Positions 36,690-49,300 of a stretch of DNA of 64,000 nucleotides are shown here, in pieces. Numbering within the stretch: the first letter of the stretch is position 1; each line of letters starts with the position of its first letter. The notes beneath the pieces are model-generated. The model ran no database searches. It was not told where the DNA came from and saw only the letters and a program-made list of their open reading frames with translations. The position numbers were made by a program, and so were the translations under genes. The stretch comes from Megaustenia siamemsis (Eukaryota > Mollusca > Gastropoda > Stylommatophora > Ariophantidae), in assembly GCA_032433765.1 (NCBI GenBank), contig JAVIAB010000101.1, positions 65,071,640 through 65,135,639 on the forward strand, given 5' to 3'.

Positions 36690-39360
36690 TGAGTAATTTT
36701 CGGGTCATCAGCATTGCACTCCGAACATGTCCATCGGTGCTCAGATCCCCTCCTCAGCAAGTCCCGCAGTGTCCAGCGACTGACGACTCCAGTTCTATAT
36801 TGGTTGATAAGCCTTCTTACACGGCCACTAAGTTTCTCATTTCCGGCTGTGCCCATCTTAACTCCCATCTCTTTCATCCGAAGGAGTGACTTGGGTTTGT
36901 GGTCATCGAAGTACGGTGATCTTCCAACATCTCAGATGGCATTGATGATGTTCGCCCGATACATTGGTCGACCGTCCTCAACAACAGCGCAGCTTGCCAA
37001 ACTGTCCGCTCTTTCATTTCCCCGTACTCCCTAATGTCCAGAGACATAGATAAAGGTGACCGTACGTATTTTTAAATTCTGCAATGACTCTAACCAGAGC
37101 CCGACTCCGCTTTTTTTTATATCTGGCTCATCGAATTATTCAGTATACAGGCAAGGGTGTAGTCTTGTGACTCTAACCATTTGAATGCCCTGGTCACTAC
37201 CATCACATCCATCGTCATGCTACTCGTGGTCATGACGCATGCAGCACTGTCTTCGTTGACTACTTTGACTGCCGAGCGTGCTGTAAATGCACATGCCCTT
37301 TTTTAGTGTTGTATTACAGAACCGTCTGTATAGATGACTGCATCTTTCTCATCGGTGTTATCGCAAATGAGACCGTTTACCGTCGCATCGACTGCGACTG
37401 AGTTATGTTCCCTACCTTTCCTGTCGATTATGACAATACAGGATAATGTCCCCTTGAATGACGTATGCACAGGTATCCACTCCTCGCAAAAACTGATATT
37501 GGTAAGCCTGCAGACCTGTTTGATGACATCTTCAACTCGGCCTACCCATGATTTCCCTCTTTTTTGCATGTCCCCTTTCCTTGTGTAGAGCTAGTAGTGC
37601 AATGGATGATCTTTATCTGCACTAATCTTCAGATATGCTCGTACCCTCCAAATCTTGATTCTGTTATCCATAGTTGTGAAAGTCAAGAAGGTACCTCATT
37701 GCTACACAGGGAGTGTCCATCGTACACCCCAAGATAATGCGCATGGTTTCGTTCTGTATTTTCTCCAGCCTGTCAATTTGAGTCGTACTGACAGTAACAT
37801 CAAGCTCGATTGGTGCGATGACTAATATCTGGAACAGAAGAGTAAGTAGCCTCTGCCAGGTAATGGCAGCTGCCATGACCTTCAAGAAGGCTAATCCTTT
37901 GCGGCATTGTGCTATCACATGGCAGACGTGGCCCCGAAAACACAGGCTGCGATCAAACTTAACTCTGAGGTGTGTCATCAACTTGTCCCTGGTCACCTCA
38001 GCAGCTCTCATTCGTACTACCGGTGTGGTAGTATCCTACTATCAGAATTAACCAAGGCACATGAATTCCCACAGCAGGAAGAAATGCGATCGAGTTCGCC
38101 TTGCATTGTGGAGGCGATTCCCCGCCTGTCTCTTCCCAGTCGATATATCAGAATATCATCAGCAAAAGTCATAGTTCTTCCCCTCCCATCCAGCTGTTGT
38201 TCCGTGATCATTATTGTGTACACGTTAAATAGAACTGGTGACAATGGTGAGCCTTGTGATAGCCCTGGGCAAATGAATGTTGGCTCGGTAGACCAACCTC
38301 CATATCTGAGTATCACCTTCCTCCTAAACAGTGTAATATCGATCCATCTAATGAGGAAGTGGTGCACAGCCAGTTTGAGGAGCATGTGCATGAGGTATTC
38401 AAATGGTACCTTGGTGTATGCATCGTCCAGATCTATAGCAGCAGTCTCACCTCGTCTGTGGAAGCCTTCGAAGACGTCATAGACGAAGACTGCCGCTTTC
38501 AGCCACGTCTCTTTGTTATATCTATAACCTCCGAGTGTGGGTTAGAATGCACGTTTCTGTTCAATATGACATGTAAGGATACGAGCAAATATTTTCTTCA
38601 GCAGCTTGCCCGCAGTGTTCTGCATTGTGATGATTCTGTAGGCACTGATTTGCGAATGGTCCTTGTTTGGCTTCGGTAGCGGTAGTATGTAGCTGTGTAT
38701 CCACTCCTCCTTAAACTGGCCACTCCGAATGCTGGCATTAAACTCTTTGACCAGTTTGTTCAAGTCGTTGTCTGCTAAATCGCCTATGTCGTTTTACCGA
38801 ACATTATCTGAACCAGTTTAGTGTTGTGTGACCTTTTAAGTATTGTGTGAATGGTATCGGTTGTGATTGTGAGGTGGTCCAGCACTACATCCTTAAACAA
38901 ATCACACAGCGACCCCTCATTTCTTTAGTCAGTCTGCTCAATGTAGCGGGCAAGCAGGGCCTTCCCTTTGCTCTCATCAGATTTGTGCCATATCTGGCCT
39001 GTACTCTGAAAGCCTGGTATGTCTCTGTGTCGCGTTGTGCCATTCATGCTCTGATGAAGACGCCAGAAAGTGCCCAGCAATTTTTCTGGGCACACTTTTT
39101 TACAGAAATCATTCCACTTGGCATCCTTAGCCTGCTTAGCACATAGTTTAAAGTGCATCATGTTTTGGTCGATCTCTTCTTTCAGACGCTTAAAGAGCTC
39201 ACGTTGTGTTCATCCATTATTTCTGGCTTTCTGCCATACCTTGGCCGATTGTCTCTTGTTCCGCCAAGTTTCCTCGACTTCTACGTTCCACCAGGTTGGC
39301 TGTACCCATCTCCCCTGCCTCCTTCGAGGTGCACTCTGTTGTCATCTGTCAAAGTTATAA
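36690..39360 (-). pseudogene. I-type LINE ORF2: RT, RNase H and C-terminal Cys motif, antisense
   Basis: Reading from 39360 down: a pre-RT linker (KLLGTFWRLHQSMNG), RT N-terminal region (SYILPLPKPNKDHS), RT core with LSQGSPLSPVLFNVY and a TFADDILIY catalytic box at about 38180-38150, post-RT region (HVCHVIAQCRKGLAFLKV), RNase H starting AVIYTDGSV at about 37335, and the C-terminal GVKMGTAGNEKL to WTCSECN. RT plus RNase H is characteristic of I-clade-like non-LTR elements. Frames shift about six times, so it is a pseudogene but the most complete copy of its family here. EN is absent from this copy (it is represented at 17480-18220). Confidence 0.82.
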
Positions 39361-39670
39361 TTGTGAAAGTTATAACTTTGAAAATTTAGCATTTATACTG
39401 GCTATTGTAGTGGTTTATAATGTTTCAATGGCAAATTTATAGAATCAACATCTGACCCTAATTCACTGATAAGGAAGTTACTCGGTGTAAGAAAATCATA
39501 TCAACGTTTAACACACTTAGCAAACATTGAATAATATATTATTGAGCAATAACTGAATCGATTAGTAGTTGGACATTCACATTTTTCATATGTTATATTC
39601 AGCTAAATTAAACGATAGACATGTAACTTAATTGAGAAACAAATTTTTCTAATGTATCCTTCTAATTCAG

Positions 39671-39691
39671 TTACCTCCAATGGCACAAGCG
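39671..39691 (+). CDS. Micro-exon, 21 nt (LPPMAQA)
   Basis: Acceptor TCTAATTCAG with a T-rich upstream tract, donor GTAAGTAA. The body is 21 nt, phase 0, LPPMAQA. The next exon follows after only 182 bp. Confidence 0.6.
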
Positions 39692-39873
39692 GTAAGTAAT
39701 CTGATGCTAGAATAGAGTTGTTATGAATTGGAAATGTTGAATCTTGTGTACGTGTCATGTGTTTTATACATTTGTTTTTGATAGTTCGCTTGTTTCATCA
39801 TCTGAAATAAAGGCAAATAACTCTGTGTTTGGAACTGAAATTATTTAAAAAAGTAATTTCTATGTAATCTCAG

Positions 39874-39903
39874 GCTCTAGATGAAATGAAAGGACAACTG
39901 GGC
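39874..39903 (+). CDS. Micro-exon, 30 nt (ALDEMKGQLG)
   Basis: Acceptor TTTCTATGTAATCTCAG, donor GTAAGTAA. The body is 30 nt, phase 0, ALDEMKGQLG. The pair with 39671 across a 182-bp intron is a good test case for a spliced product. Confidence 0.6.
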
Positions 39904-40486
39904 GTAAGTAAAAGCTTTGAAAAATTAACATGAATTAAATGAGGAATTATATCACATACGAGTTTATCATTTATAATTTAGTTTTTATTTTAATTTATAT
40001 ATACCCCTATGTTAATTTACTTTTAATTTTACAAGATCACTTACAGTTTTACTTGGGGACATTAGTCAGTGATATTTGGTTGTGAAGCAAGACTGTAATA
40101 CAAATAGTGTTGTATAATACCTAATTGGTAAATGTACCAACACATGTAGTGTCAGTCCAGTCCAGTCCTAAAATGGATAGCTCTTTTTAAGCGGAATGCC
40201 GTTTTCAAGTGCGGTATATTAACTTCCGATCCTTCAAATATACATTTATGCCATCTACAGCCACACCTTTTCCCAGGGAAATTGCTGTTCAACGCACAAA
40301 CTGAGAATAACAGGGAAGCGGATTATAGGTCTATGGAGAAAAATGTCTTACAATGTGGACTTTCTGGTGTACCGTCATGGAAGAGATAGTGACACGTTGT
40401 TCGCCAATTCCAGACCCTCACAAGCGTGAAAAGATATCGCTGTGATGCAGGAACATTGGCACTCTAATGGAAGGCGGGTGCGACGT

Positions 40487-41800
40487 GGTTCTCTCTGAAC
40501 AACCATATTCTCATCACACGTACACCAGTCGTGGTCACAGGTTGCTGTAATGGTTCAGACATAGATGTATCTGAACAATCATGGTGTTAACACACGTACA
40601 TCAATTAGGGAGAACATGTTGCTGTAATGGCTCAGACATTACCGTATATGAACAATCATATTGTCATCACACGTACACCAGTAGTGAACAGAGGTTGCTG
40701 TAATGGCCCAGACATTACCGTATCTGAACAACCATATTATCAACACACGTACACCATTAGGGAGAACATGTTGCTGTAATGGCTCAGACATTACCGTATA
40801 TGAACCATCATATTGTCATCACACGTACACCAGTAGTGAACAGAGGTTGCTGTAATGGCCCAGACATTACCGTATCTGAACAACCATATTATCAACACAC
40901 GTACACCATTAGGGAGAACATGTTGCTGTAATGGCTCAGACATTACCGTATATGAACCATCATATTGTCATCACACGTACACCAGTAGTGAACAGAGGTT
41001 GCTGCAATGGCCCAGACATTACCGTATCTGAACAAAATTTTTGTCAACACACGTACACCAGTAGTGAACAGAGATTGCTGTAATGACCAAGACATTATCG
41101 TATCTGAACAACCATATTGCCAACACACGTACACCAGTAGTGAACAGAGGTTGCTGTAATGGCCCAGACATTACCGTATCTGAACAATCATATTGTCAAC
41201 ACACGTACACCAGTAGTGAACAGAGGTTGCTGTAATGACCAAGACATTATCGTATATGAACAACCATATTGCCAACACACGTACACCAGTAGTGAGCACA
41301 TGTTACTGTAATGGCTCAGACATTACCGTATCTGAACAAAATTTTTGTCAACACACGTACACCAGTAGTGAACAGAGGTTGCTGCAATGGCCCAGACATT
41401 ACCGTATCTGAACAATCATATTGTCAACACACGTACACCAGTAGTGAACAGAGGTTGATGTAATGACCAAGACATTATCGTATCTGAACAACCATATTGC
41501 CAACACACGTACACCAGTAGTGAGCACATGTTACTGTAATGGCTCAGACATTACCGTATCTGAACAAAATTTTTGTCAACACACGTACACCAGTAGTGAA
41601 CAGAGGTTGCTGCAATGGCCCAGACATTACCGTATCTGAACAATCATATTGTCAACACACGTACACCAGTAGTGAACAGAGGTTGCTGTAATGACCAAGA
41701 CATTATCGTATCTGAACAACAATATTGTCATCACACGTACACCAGTAGTGAGCAGATGTTGCTGTAATGGCTCAGACATTACCGTATCTGTGAGTACAGT
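40487..41800. repeat. 76-bp minisatellite, about 17 copies
   Basis: The unit contains ACACGTACACCAGTAGTGAA, CAGAGGTTGCTGTAATGGCC and CAGACATTACCGTATCTGAA. Spacing at 41201 to 41277 is 76 bp. Alternating variants form higher-order blocks of several units (for example the block with ACAAAATTTTTGTCAA recurs at about 41034, 41335 and 41563). Confidence 0.95.
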
Positions 41801-41834
41801 TTGGTAGGCGTCATACTTGAACCTACAGCACAGA

Positions 41835-42770
41835 CAAAGAGTTACTGAAGTCTAAAAATGACTCTCAACACTGAGGGTGTGTTGCCGGCAGACTGTGAAC
41901 AGTACAGTCGTGTTCTCCTACGCCAAGGACTGATGGTTTCTCCAATTGAGTATATTCTGGCGATTCCAACTCTCAGCCGCAAGCAAACTGAAAGACTAGA
42001 ACAAAAATAAAAATGGGTCATGCACATCACACTTAGTTATGCCACATCATGTATTGCGATGCTGTATCTCCCAGATATGTCTACTTTAATCAGCAAGTCG
42101 AACTTGGAATATGAGAAAACTACAACAAGGGACACTTTTCAGATTATACCTCAATGGTTCTCGCCGCCTATCCGCCATATTGACTGGTATTTCAAAGATG
42201 ACCAGTCGGAATCAACAAAGAACTCACCATTACGCTCATTGTAGAGAATGTCAGATCATATGCACAAAATCCTCTGAAAGTCACGGTAGTCATCTATACT
42301 GATAGGTCTTTGTTCAGCACGGTCTGAGCTCATGGGCCTTTACGGGCCTGGTCAGAGAAAGAACAGTAAAGAGAGCGATGCTTTCATGGTAACACAAGTA
42401 GTTAGGTCTTGCAAATAAGGACGGTAACTAAAGCAATGGCTTGACTAGAAACACAGCGATATACTCAAGTTGACTTTTTTAAGCAACATAATGAGCCTGT
42501 TCAGGAAAATCAACGTCGTCTTACATCGAAGATACTGGTAGAGGTCCTTAAGAACTTAAGACAGATGTGATCTGTTTCATTAGTCTTCCCTAACACGCGG
42601 TCGTGAAAGGAAACGGACGAGCTGACAATCTGGCTGGAGAGATTGCGGCGTATTGCGAAAGGCAATGGGCTGGTTGGCATTGAATTAATTGTCTCGGCAA
42701 GGCAGGACGACTATGCTTATTGTCTCTTTTTTAAGGAGCACATATTTCATGTTGAATTATAACAACGGTT
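41835..42770 (+). mobile_element. Divergent I-type LINE remnant (RNase H region)
   Basis: Reads QYSRVLLRQGLMVSPIEYIL, then TERLEQK and a decayed RNase H and GNGRADNLAG-like stretch near 42610. It resembles 15660-16500 in order but is more diverged and full of stops. Confidence 0.55.
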
Positions 42771-42779
42771 GGTAGGTGG

Positions 42780-43690
42780 TCGTATATTTGAAGTGTTTCA
42801 AGCATTCGTAAAAAATAAGGTTATTACAATAATCTGACAACAATATTTTATGCTTTAACAGCTTTTTTTTTTACATTTAATCAATGAATGTTTACGTCCG
42901 ACAGAATTAAAAGTCACTAATTAATTAAATAATCTGTATAACTCTGTACACAAACATCATGAATGTGTCCTGGTAGAAAGTCTGCGTCTTATTTGTGTAT
43001 CAAAGTAATCCCATTTAATTAAATAGACTCGTTTACTACCAAAGCAAATACTCTTTCATTATCCCAACATTGACTTTGAACATCTGCAAATAAAACAATC
43101 AAACATTGATGCAAAGAAATCAACTCATTCATATAATCTAATGTCAAGTATTCATAAGATGTACATTGAGATCACGCAAAAAATGCACAGATAAAAATTA
43201 ATACAAACTATAAACTCGCACAGTTTAAAATTGCTGAAACTACAAATTATTTACACAATACTTACTTTACAGAAAACGCGTTTTAGAAATTGTGAACAAA
43301 ATGTGAATAGACTTTATGTTACCTTTGTAGATGGTACGGATTACAGTGTGGACCGTATAGTTTTGTATCATTTTGCCTTACTGTAACTTCAAAAGAAATA
43401 TAGATAGAAATATTCGTCAACAGAAATGCTATGCTATATAGCATGTGTGATTAAACGGCGCTATGTTTTTGTTTTAAATTGGTTCCAGTGGTAAGGTTGA
43501 TTTATCCTCGTCATTTCTGCTGACAGAAAACAATAATACATTACAAAATTAGGTCATTCTCCTCTACGCTCATTTGACCGATAATGTTAATCGATAGTTT
43601 GTGTTTGCGACATGTTCTCTTGTTTTACTGAAAATATGATAATACCGCTTTTATGAATTGTTTGACAATCTAAAATAACATATCCTCCAT
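42780..43690. other. No gene recognised
   Basis: AT-rich intron-like sequence with no element or RNA gene that I can support. Confidence 0.5.
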
Positions 43691-43695
43691 TTCAG

Positions 43696-43716
43696 TTCAC
43701 TTCTATACCAGCTGAA
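43696..43716 (+). CDS. Micro-exon, 21 nt (FTSIPAE)
   Basis: Acceptor ATCCTCCATTTCAG, donor GTAAGAAA. The body is 21 nt, phase 0, FTSIPAE. Confidence 0.55.
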
Positions 43717-43794
43717 GTAAGAAATATGGGCTGAAATACCGTTTTATGCTAATTTGTGGTTTTTGTAAGCAATGTGTTTTCAAATCATTAGTTG

Positions 43795-44020
43795 TGAGCC
43801 ATGTTTTGAGAAGAGGACGGTTGGAATAGATCCTAACAATTGGGAAAATTGAGGAACGAAGAGATAGAAGAAAAGCAACGCGAAAAGACACCAGGCAGCT
43901 TAAGAGAATTGCTTGGCAGAAGGTCAACAACATAAATGATAAATAATTGTCGATATCGACAGTTTTGGAGAGACATGATCACCTACTCTAGCAGACACAG
44001 TACTTGATGATGGTGATATG
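43795..44020 (+). mobile_element. LINE 3' end fragment
   Basis: Reads HVLRRGRLE, then a KVNNIND-like stretch and ends near ERHDHLL before TGATGATGGTGATATG. Same terminus as 27745-28345, inserted about 80 bp downstream of a micro-exon. Confidence 0.6.
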
Positions 44021-45960
44021 TTTTCGAAACAAAAACGTGTTGAGCATGCACATATGTATGAATGTGTCTGTAACTACATCTTATTTGTAACGGCTGGCCC
44101 TTCTTTGCTATTATTTAACCTCTTATATACACATGTATGTTATACAGTATTTGCAACGGCTTATCTTTCTCTGTGATGACCACACGACTTATAAATGTCT
44201 GATATGAGTTTTTCACTGAATGCCACTGCTGATGTATCACTGTATTAAACGAGTCACGTAAACAAAGCTGTATCATTCACCAATGTCTAATTGAACTATG
44301 ACATACGTCATGCTTGCTTCAATTTGACATCAATAACCACGGTTGTTTGTCATTGATACTTTTGTTGATTGGACTCGTAATGATTTCAATGAAGATTAAT
44401 ACTGATAATTCTTTTAAAATACCTCAAAATATTATTAGAATGAGATGTGTCTTGAAATTTACAAACGTGTCTGGTTAACAGGTTAATATTTCATTCCGAT
44501 AGAACTCATATTTCAAATCGTTGATATTTGTGTTATGTATTAATTAGTAAAATATAGTTCATACAAAAATACTTTCTAAGACCATAAAAAATGCATATTT
44601 CGTATATAGAGTCACAAACTGAAACAACTTCCATACAATACATTTTTTTAAGAGTGAGAGGAATGCACTCACGACATTCTTATCCATAAATTATGTTAAA
44701 TTTGTCAGATTATTTAGATAAGACTAAACATGCCACTTGGAAATGTAAACAAAAAGCTGTGTAGCAAGTTTCCTTTTGCCTTACAATATTTCAGAACATC
44801 CACACTACTCTATTTATCAGCTGATGACATATACATGCCATTCTTTCATTGAAAGTTTACTGTGTGGTCCACATTTTTGTTCTTTGTCGGATTGTCCGGG
44901 ATTAATATTTCTTCATGAGTAGAGTGACTCAACCAGCGGCTGAAAGAAAAAAAAACTGTTTTATCTCATTTTAATGTCAAATAAAGTGTAATTTCAAACA
45001 TAGAAATGCAAGCAAAACATGCATTCTTATTCTGTTTCATCTTCTTAATTTCATAACTTCATGGATTGTTTAAGCTATCATTGATTGACTAGCGTTTTCC
45101 CAATTCTCTCAATCTTCAGTTACTCTTTGTGAAACTACAAAGTATAAGCTTGTGAACACGTTCGTGTTACTTTTCCTTCTTTCTCTGCCTAATTCTTATT
45201 CTCGTCCCATTCGCAGTTTCTTGCAAAGTGGTTTTTATAGATCAAACCGCCGAGATACAGATCCGAATTTAATTTGTTATACATTTCTTCACAATAGTCA
45301 AAAGATCATCATGTACTCAGAATGTTGCGTATTGTATAGCAGTACAATGCAAGAATTGTCCATAATGTAATGATCACGTTTAGTCGACATATATTGGTTT
45401 TTTTTTTTTTTTTTTTTATTCGGCCGCTCTCATCCAAGGATCCATATCCAGCAAGCGGATGTAAACAACAACAAATGAAATAACAAGGGTGGGCATCAGC
45501 CTCATTATTGTGTCACGAATGGTGCTCTTATTTTCCTAATATGTTTTAGCCTTGAAGGGATGATGAAGTTTTTGTACTAATTGATAAGTTTCTATCCGCC
45601 ATCACTGGCAATTATTCCTAATTATTGGAATGCATCAACTGTTTCTAGCTCTTGTCCATTCATTTTGAAATTTGCAACAATGCTAATGAGATAATTGTAT
45701 TCCCCCTCCTCCTTCCTCCCACTCTGATCTCCATACCTTAAGCAGCATAGGCTTTATCTAGATATGAGAGATCCAGGAAAATATGAATTGATCTCTGATA
45801 CTTGTTAAAGGAAAAATAAATAATAATGTTCATATATTTAAATAATTCAATCTCATATTCAATCACATTTTCTTCTCAATTCAAATAATAATTTAATCAG
45901 AATTTATAACAAGCTTATTGAATATTGGAAAAAAGACTTAATATCATACACCAAAAATTA
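44021..45960. other. No gene recognised apart from a poly-T tract
   Basis: Intron-like DNA. A 19-bp T run at 45400-45418 leads into TATTCGGCCGCTCTCATCC, possibly an unrecognised short element. No confident feature. Confidence 0.4.
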
Positions 45961-45972
45961 TTGTTTTTTTAG

Positions 45973-46002
45973 ATTGCCCAAGTTTTGGGTGAAACGCCGA
46001 GA
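45973..46002 (+). CDS. Micro-exon, 30 nt (IAQVLGETPR)
   Basis: Acceptor ATTGTTTTTTTAG, donor GTAAGTCT. The body is 30 nt, phase 0, IAQVLGETPR. Confidence 0.6.
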
Positions 46003-46364
46003 GTAAGTCTTGTGATTTAAGAGTGACGCGAATATAAATAGAGGTCATAAAGGGTTTATTTGTTACAATCTATTAAGTATACATTGTTGCATCGGTCAGT
46101 TTCACAATTGTGGTATTTCTATATAGCAATCACTTATTAACGCACTCCTTTCAAATAAAACAAAATAATTTACAGTCAATCATAATGTAAACCTGCAGTA
46201 CAAACTGGTCGTATTGCTGCTTCTAATGAGTGATCAGGTTCAGGTAGAAGATTGATCACAATGGATTTAATAGAAACGCATCAAAATGCAGGACCACGCT
46301 CTCAAATAATGGGATCGAAAAATATAAGTGTTATTTATTGCGACAATCAAGGCAGAAATCTCCA

Positions 46365-49300
46365 TAATCATCAAGTGCCTCACCGGTTGGTATAGGCGAT
46401 TATCTCCTGTCACAATGTTTTATCCACAGTGCACCGTATCAATTATGTTGTTGATTGTTTTCCATGCCACAACAACACGCTATCTTGTATCGTTTGTCCG
46501 CGATCTCTGTGTCCCTGTATTATGCCAGTTATGACAAAGTATTCCAACTTTCCTCTCCTCAGGACGTGCCCGACAAGTGATGATTAATTCTTAATGGATT
46601 TGTTTTTTAGCAGCCCCCTTTTTGTGTTGGCATCTCTGGGAATTTATGCACTGATCTTGTTAGCTGTCTAAGGAATTTCCAAAATTCTTCTGAGAAATAC
46701 CATTTCCGTGGTTTCTAAGCATCTTTCCAATGTTTGTCTATTGTCCATGATTTGTTTCCACAGGCCACAGTTGATTCTTTATAGCGCAGCTGAGCGCTGT
46801 GTTTTTTTTTACTTCTAATAATATAGACTTGTTACATTAGACGTTTTTCATTTTCTGAAATGCTATTTTGGCCTGAGCTGTTCTACTTTGTATTTCTGTG
46901 GTACATCTTTCATCTCATGTTCTTACAGTGTTCAATTGTGCAGAAATTTGCTAATTCGGATGGCTGTTGTTTGTTGCCAGTACATGATGTTATAATCATA
47001 TAATCCTTGTCATCAATTTTTAATTTATCCAGCATGCCGATTATTTCAACTTGCTTTACTTCGTCAAGTGATTTTGTGTAGTCTATGAAGCACACACACA
47101 TATATATATGTCTTTACATCTATAGCTCTTTCTATCAATGTTCTCAATATGTCTATTGCATTACTAGTGCCCTTACCATCCACACATCCACATTTTTCCT
47201 CACCTATTTCTAGCTTTTTGTTTTGTTCCTTACACGTTTCATGATGATTCTTATTAAGATTGTTTGGTCTTATGGCTCATTAGATTAATATTGCGATGAT
47301 TTACGAAATCAATTATTATATTATCGAGATCTGGAGCTTTGCCTCTTTTCATTTGTTGAATTGTCCCTTCCACTTCACTCTGCATAATTAGTGGTCATGT
47401 GTCTTTGTCTGAATTGGTTATCTCTGATCTTTCGTTATCACAGAATTGACATATCTATTCTGTCCTTCGTTCCATTGTCTTCTCTTGTCCACTCATTATA
47501 TATCCTTCCGTTTATTTCACACATCTTGATGCTCTGACTTCTTTTCTTCCTGTTAATTCATTTAACTGATTATCGATATATGTTGTGTCTTTGTTCTGGT
47601 TTTTCACAGTTTCTTCACATTTCTGTATTAACCATCTTTCATTTGCTTCTCTGCTTTGTTTTGGATCTCTTGGTGCAATATTGTGTTTGTCCGTTCTTCC
47701 TTCTTATTTTTTCGTATTTCGTCCATTAGTTCTAGCATTTCATTTGTCATCCATGTATTTTTGTTGGTTCTCTTAGTCACCAATATAACCTCTTTTGATG
47801 CCTTTTTAATCGATTGTTAGAGCATTTCTCTTTTTTCGATGACATTATATCAATGTGCACAATTATGCCATACTTATTACCCATATACACCTTACCCAAA
47901 AGAGAAAAGAACAAAAAACAAAAATGGATAACTAACACCATCTTAGAAAAAATGGAAGAAAGGAGACAAGCGAAGAAAACTGCCCAATACAATAAAATAG
48001 ATAATGAGATACGCAAAATGTGCAAAAAGGCAAAGGAAGATTTTGACTGGCTCAGCCAAAAATGTATAGAAATAGAAACTATGGAAATCAAACAAGACCT
48101 AAGAGGAATGCACACAGAAATAAAGAGAATGACTAATAAAAATAAAAAAGCCACAGAAGGTGGATGCATTGCAGACAAAAAAGGAAAAATGCTAACAGAC
48201 AATAAGGATATCATAGATAGATGGCAGGAATATTTAACAGAACTATTTCATGATCAAAGAGACAAGAAACCAGTTACAAAATGTACATCAGGCTATAAAA
48301 TCTTAAAATCTGAGGTGGAAAAAGCTATAAAAACAATGAAAAGGGGAAAAGCAGCAGGACCTAAAAGCATACAGATAGAGATGATACAGGCTCTTGAAGA
48401 TTTTGGCATTGAAGTGATTACAGACATATGCAACGGCATATACCACACAGGATACATACCAAATGAACTAAAAACATCAACTTTCATTGCATTGCTTAAA
48501 AAGAATGGTGCAGTTGAATGCAGTGACTTTAGAACAATAAGCCTAATGAGCCATGTTACAAAAAATCTTGCTAAAAGTTATACAAGGAAGGATTCAGAAT
48601 AAAATCAATACTGAATTAGATGAGCAGCAATTTGGATTTAGGAAAAATAGCGGGACAAAAGAAGCCATATTCTGCATGAGAACATTAATCGAAAAATACA
48701 CAGAAGTAAACAAACCAATATATGCCTACTTCATAGACTACACCAAAGCTTTCGATAGAGTACACCACAAACAACTTATAGAATGCCTAAAAGAGATACA
48801 TCTAGATGACATGGATATACGACTAATATGCAATCTATACTGGGAGCAAACAGCAATAATAAAATATAACAAAGAGTTCTCTACACCCATTGATATAAAA
48901 AGAGGAGTAAGACAAGGAGGCATCCTATCACCAAGCTTGTTCAATCTATACACTGAGCAAATCTTTAAAAACATCATAGAGATGCCAGGCCTACAAATTA
49001 ATGAAAAGATAATCAATAACCTAAGATATGCTGACGATACTGTACTACTAGCAGAAAATCCTAAAGACCTACAACAATTACTTAATGAAATAAACACAAC
49101 AAGCAAAAAATATGGACTAGATATGAATATCAAAAAGACTAAAACTATGATCATAAACAAAGAAAATACTCAAAACCCACAAGTGGATATCAAAATTGAA
49201 GGAATAGACCTGGAGACAGTTCAGAACTATAACTACCTTGGACATACTATAACCAGTGATGGAAAATGTACAACTGAAATAAACAAAAGAATATGAATGG

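Noticed and set aside
37840..37850. GTAAGT in 36690-39360
   Set aside because: It is inside the antisense I-type LINE pseudogene.
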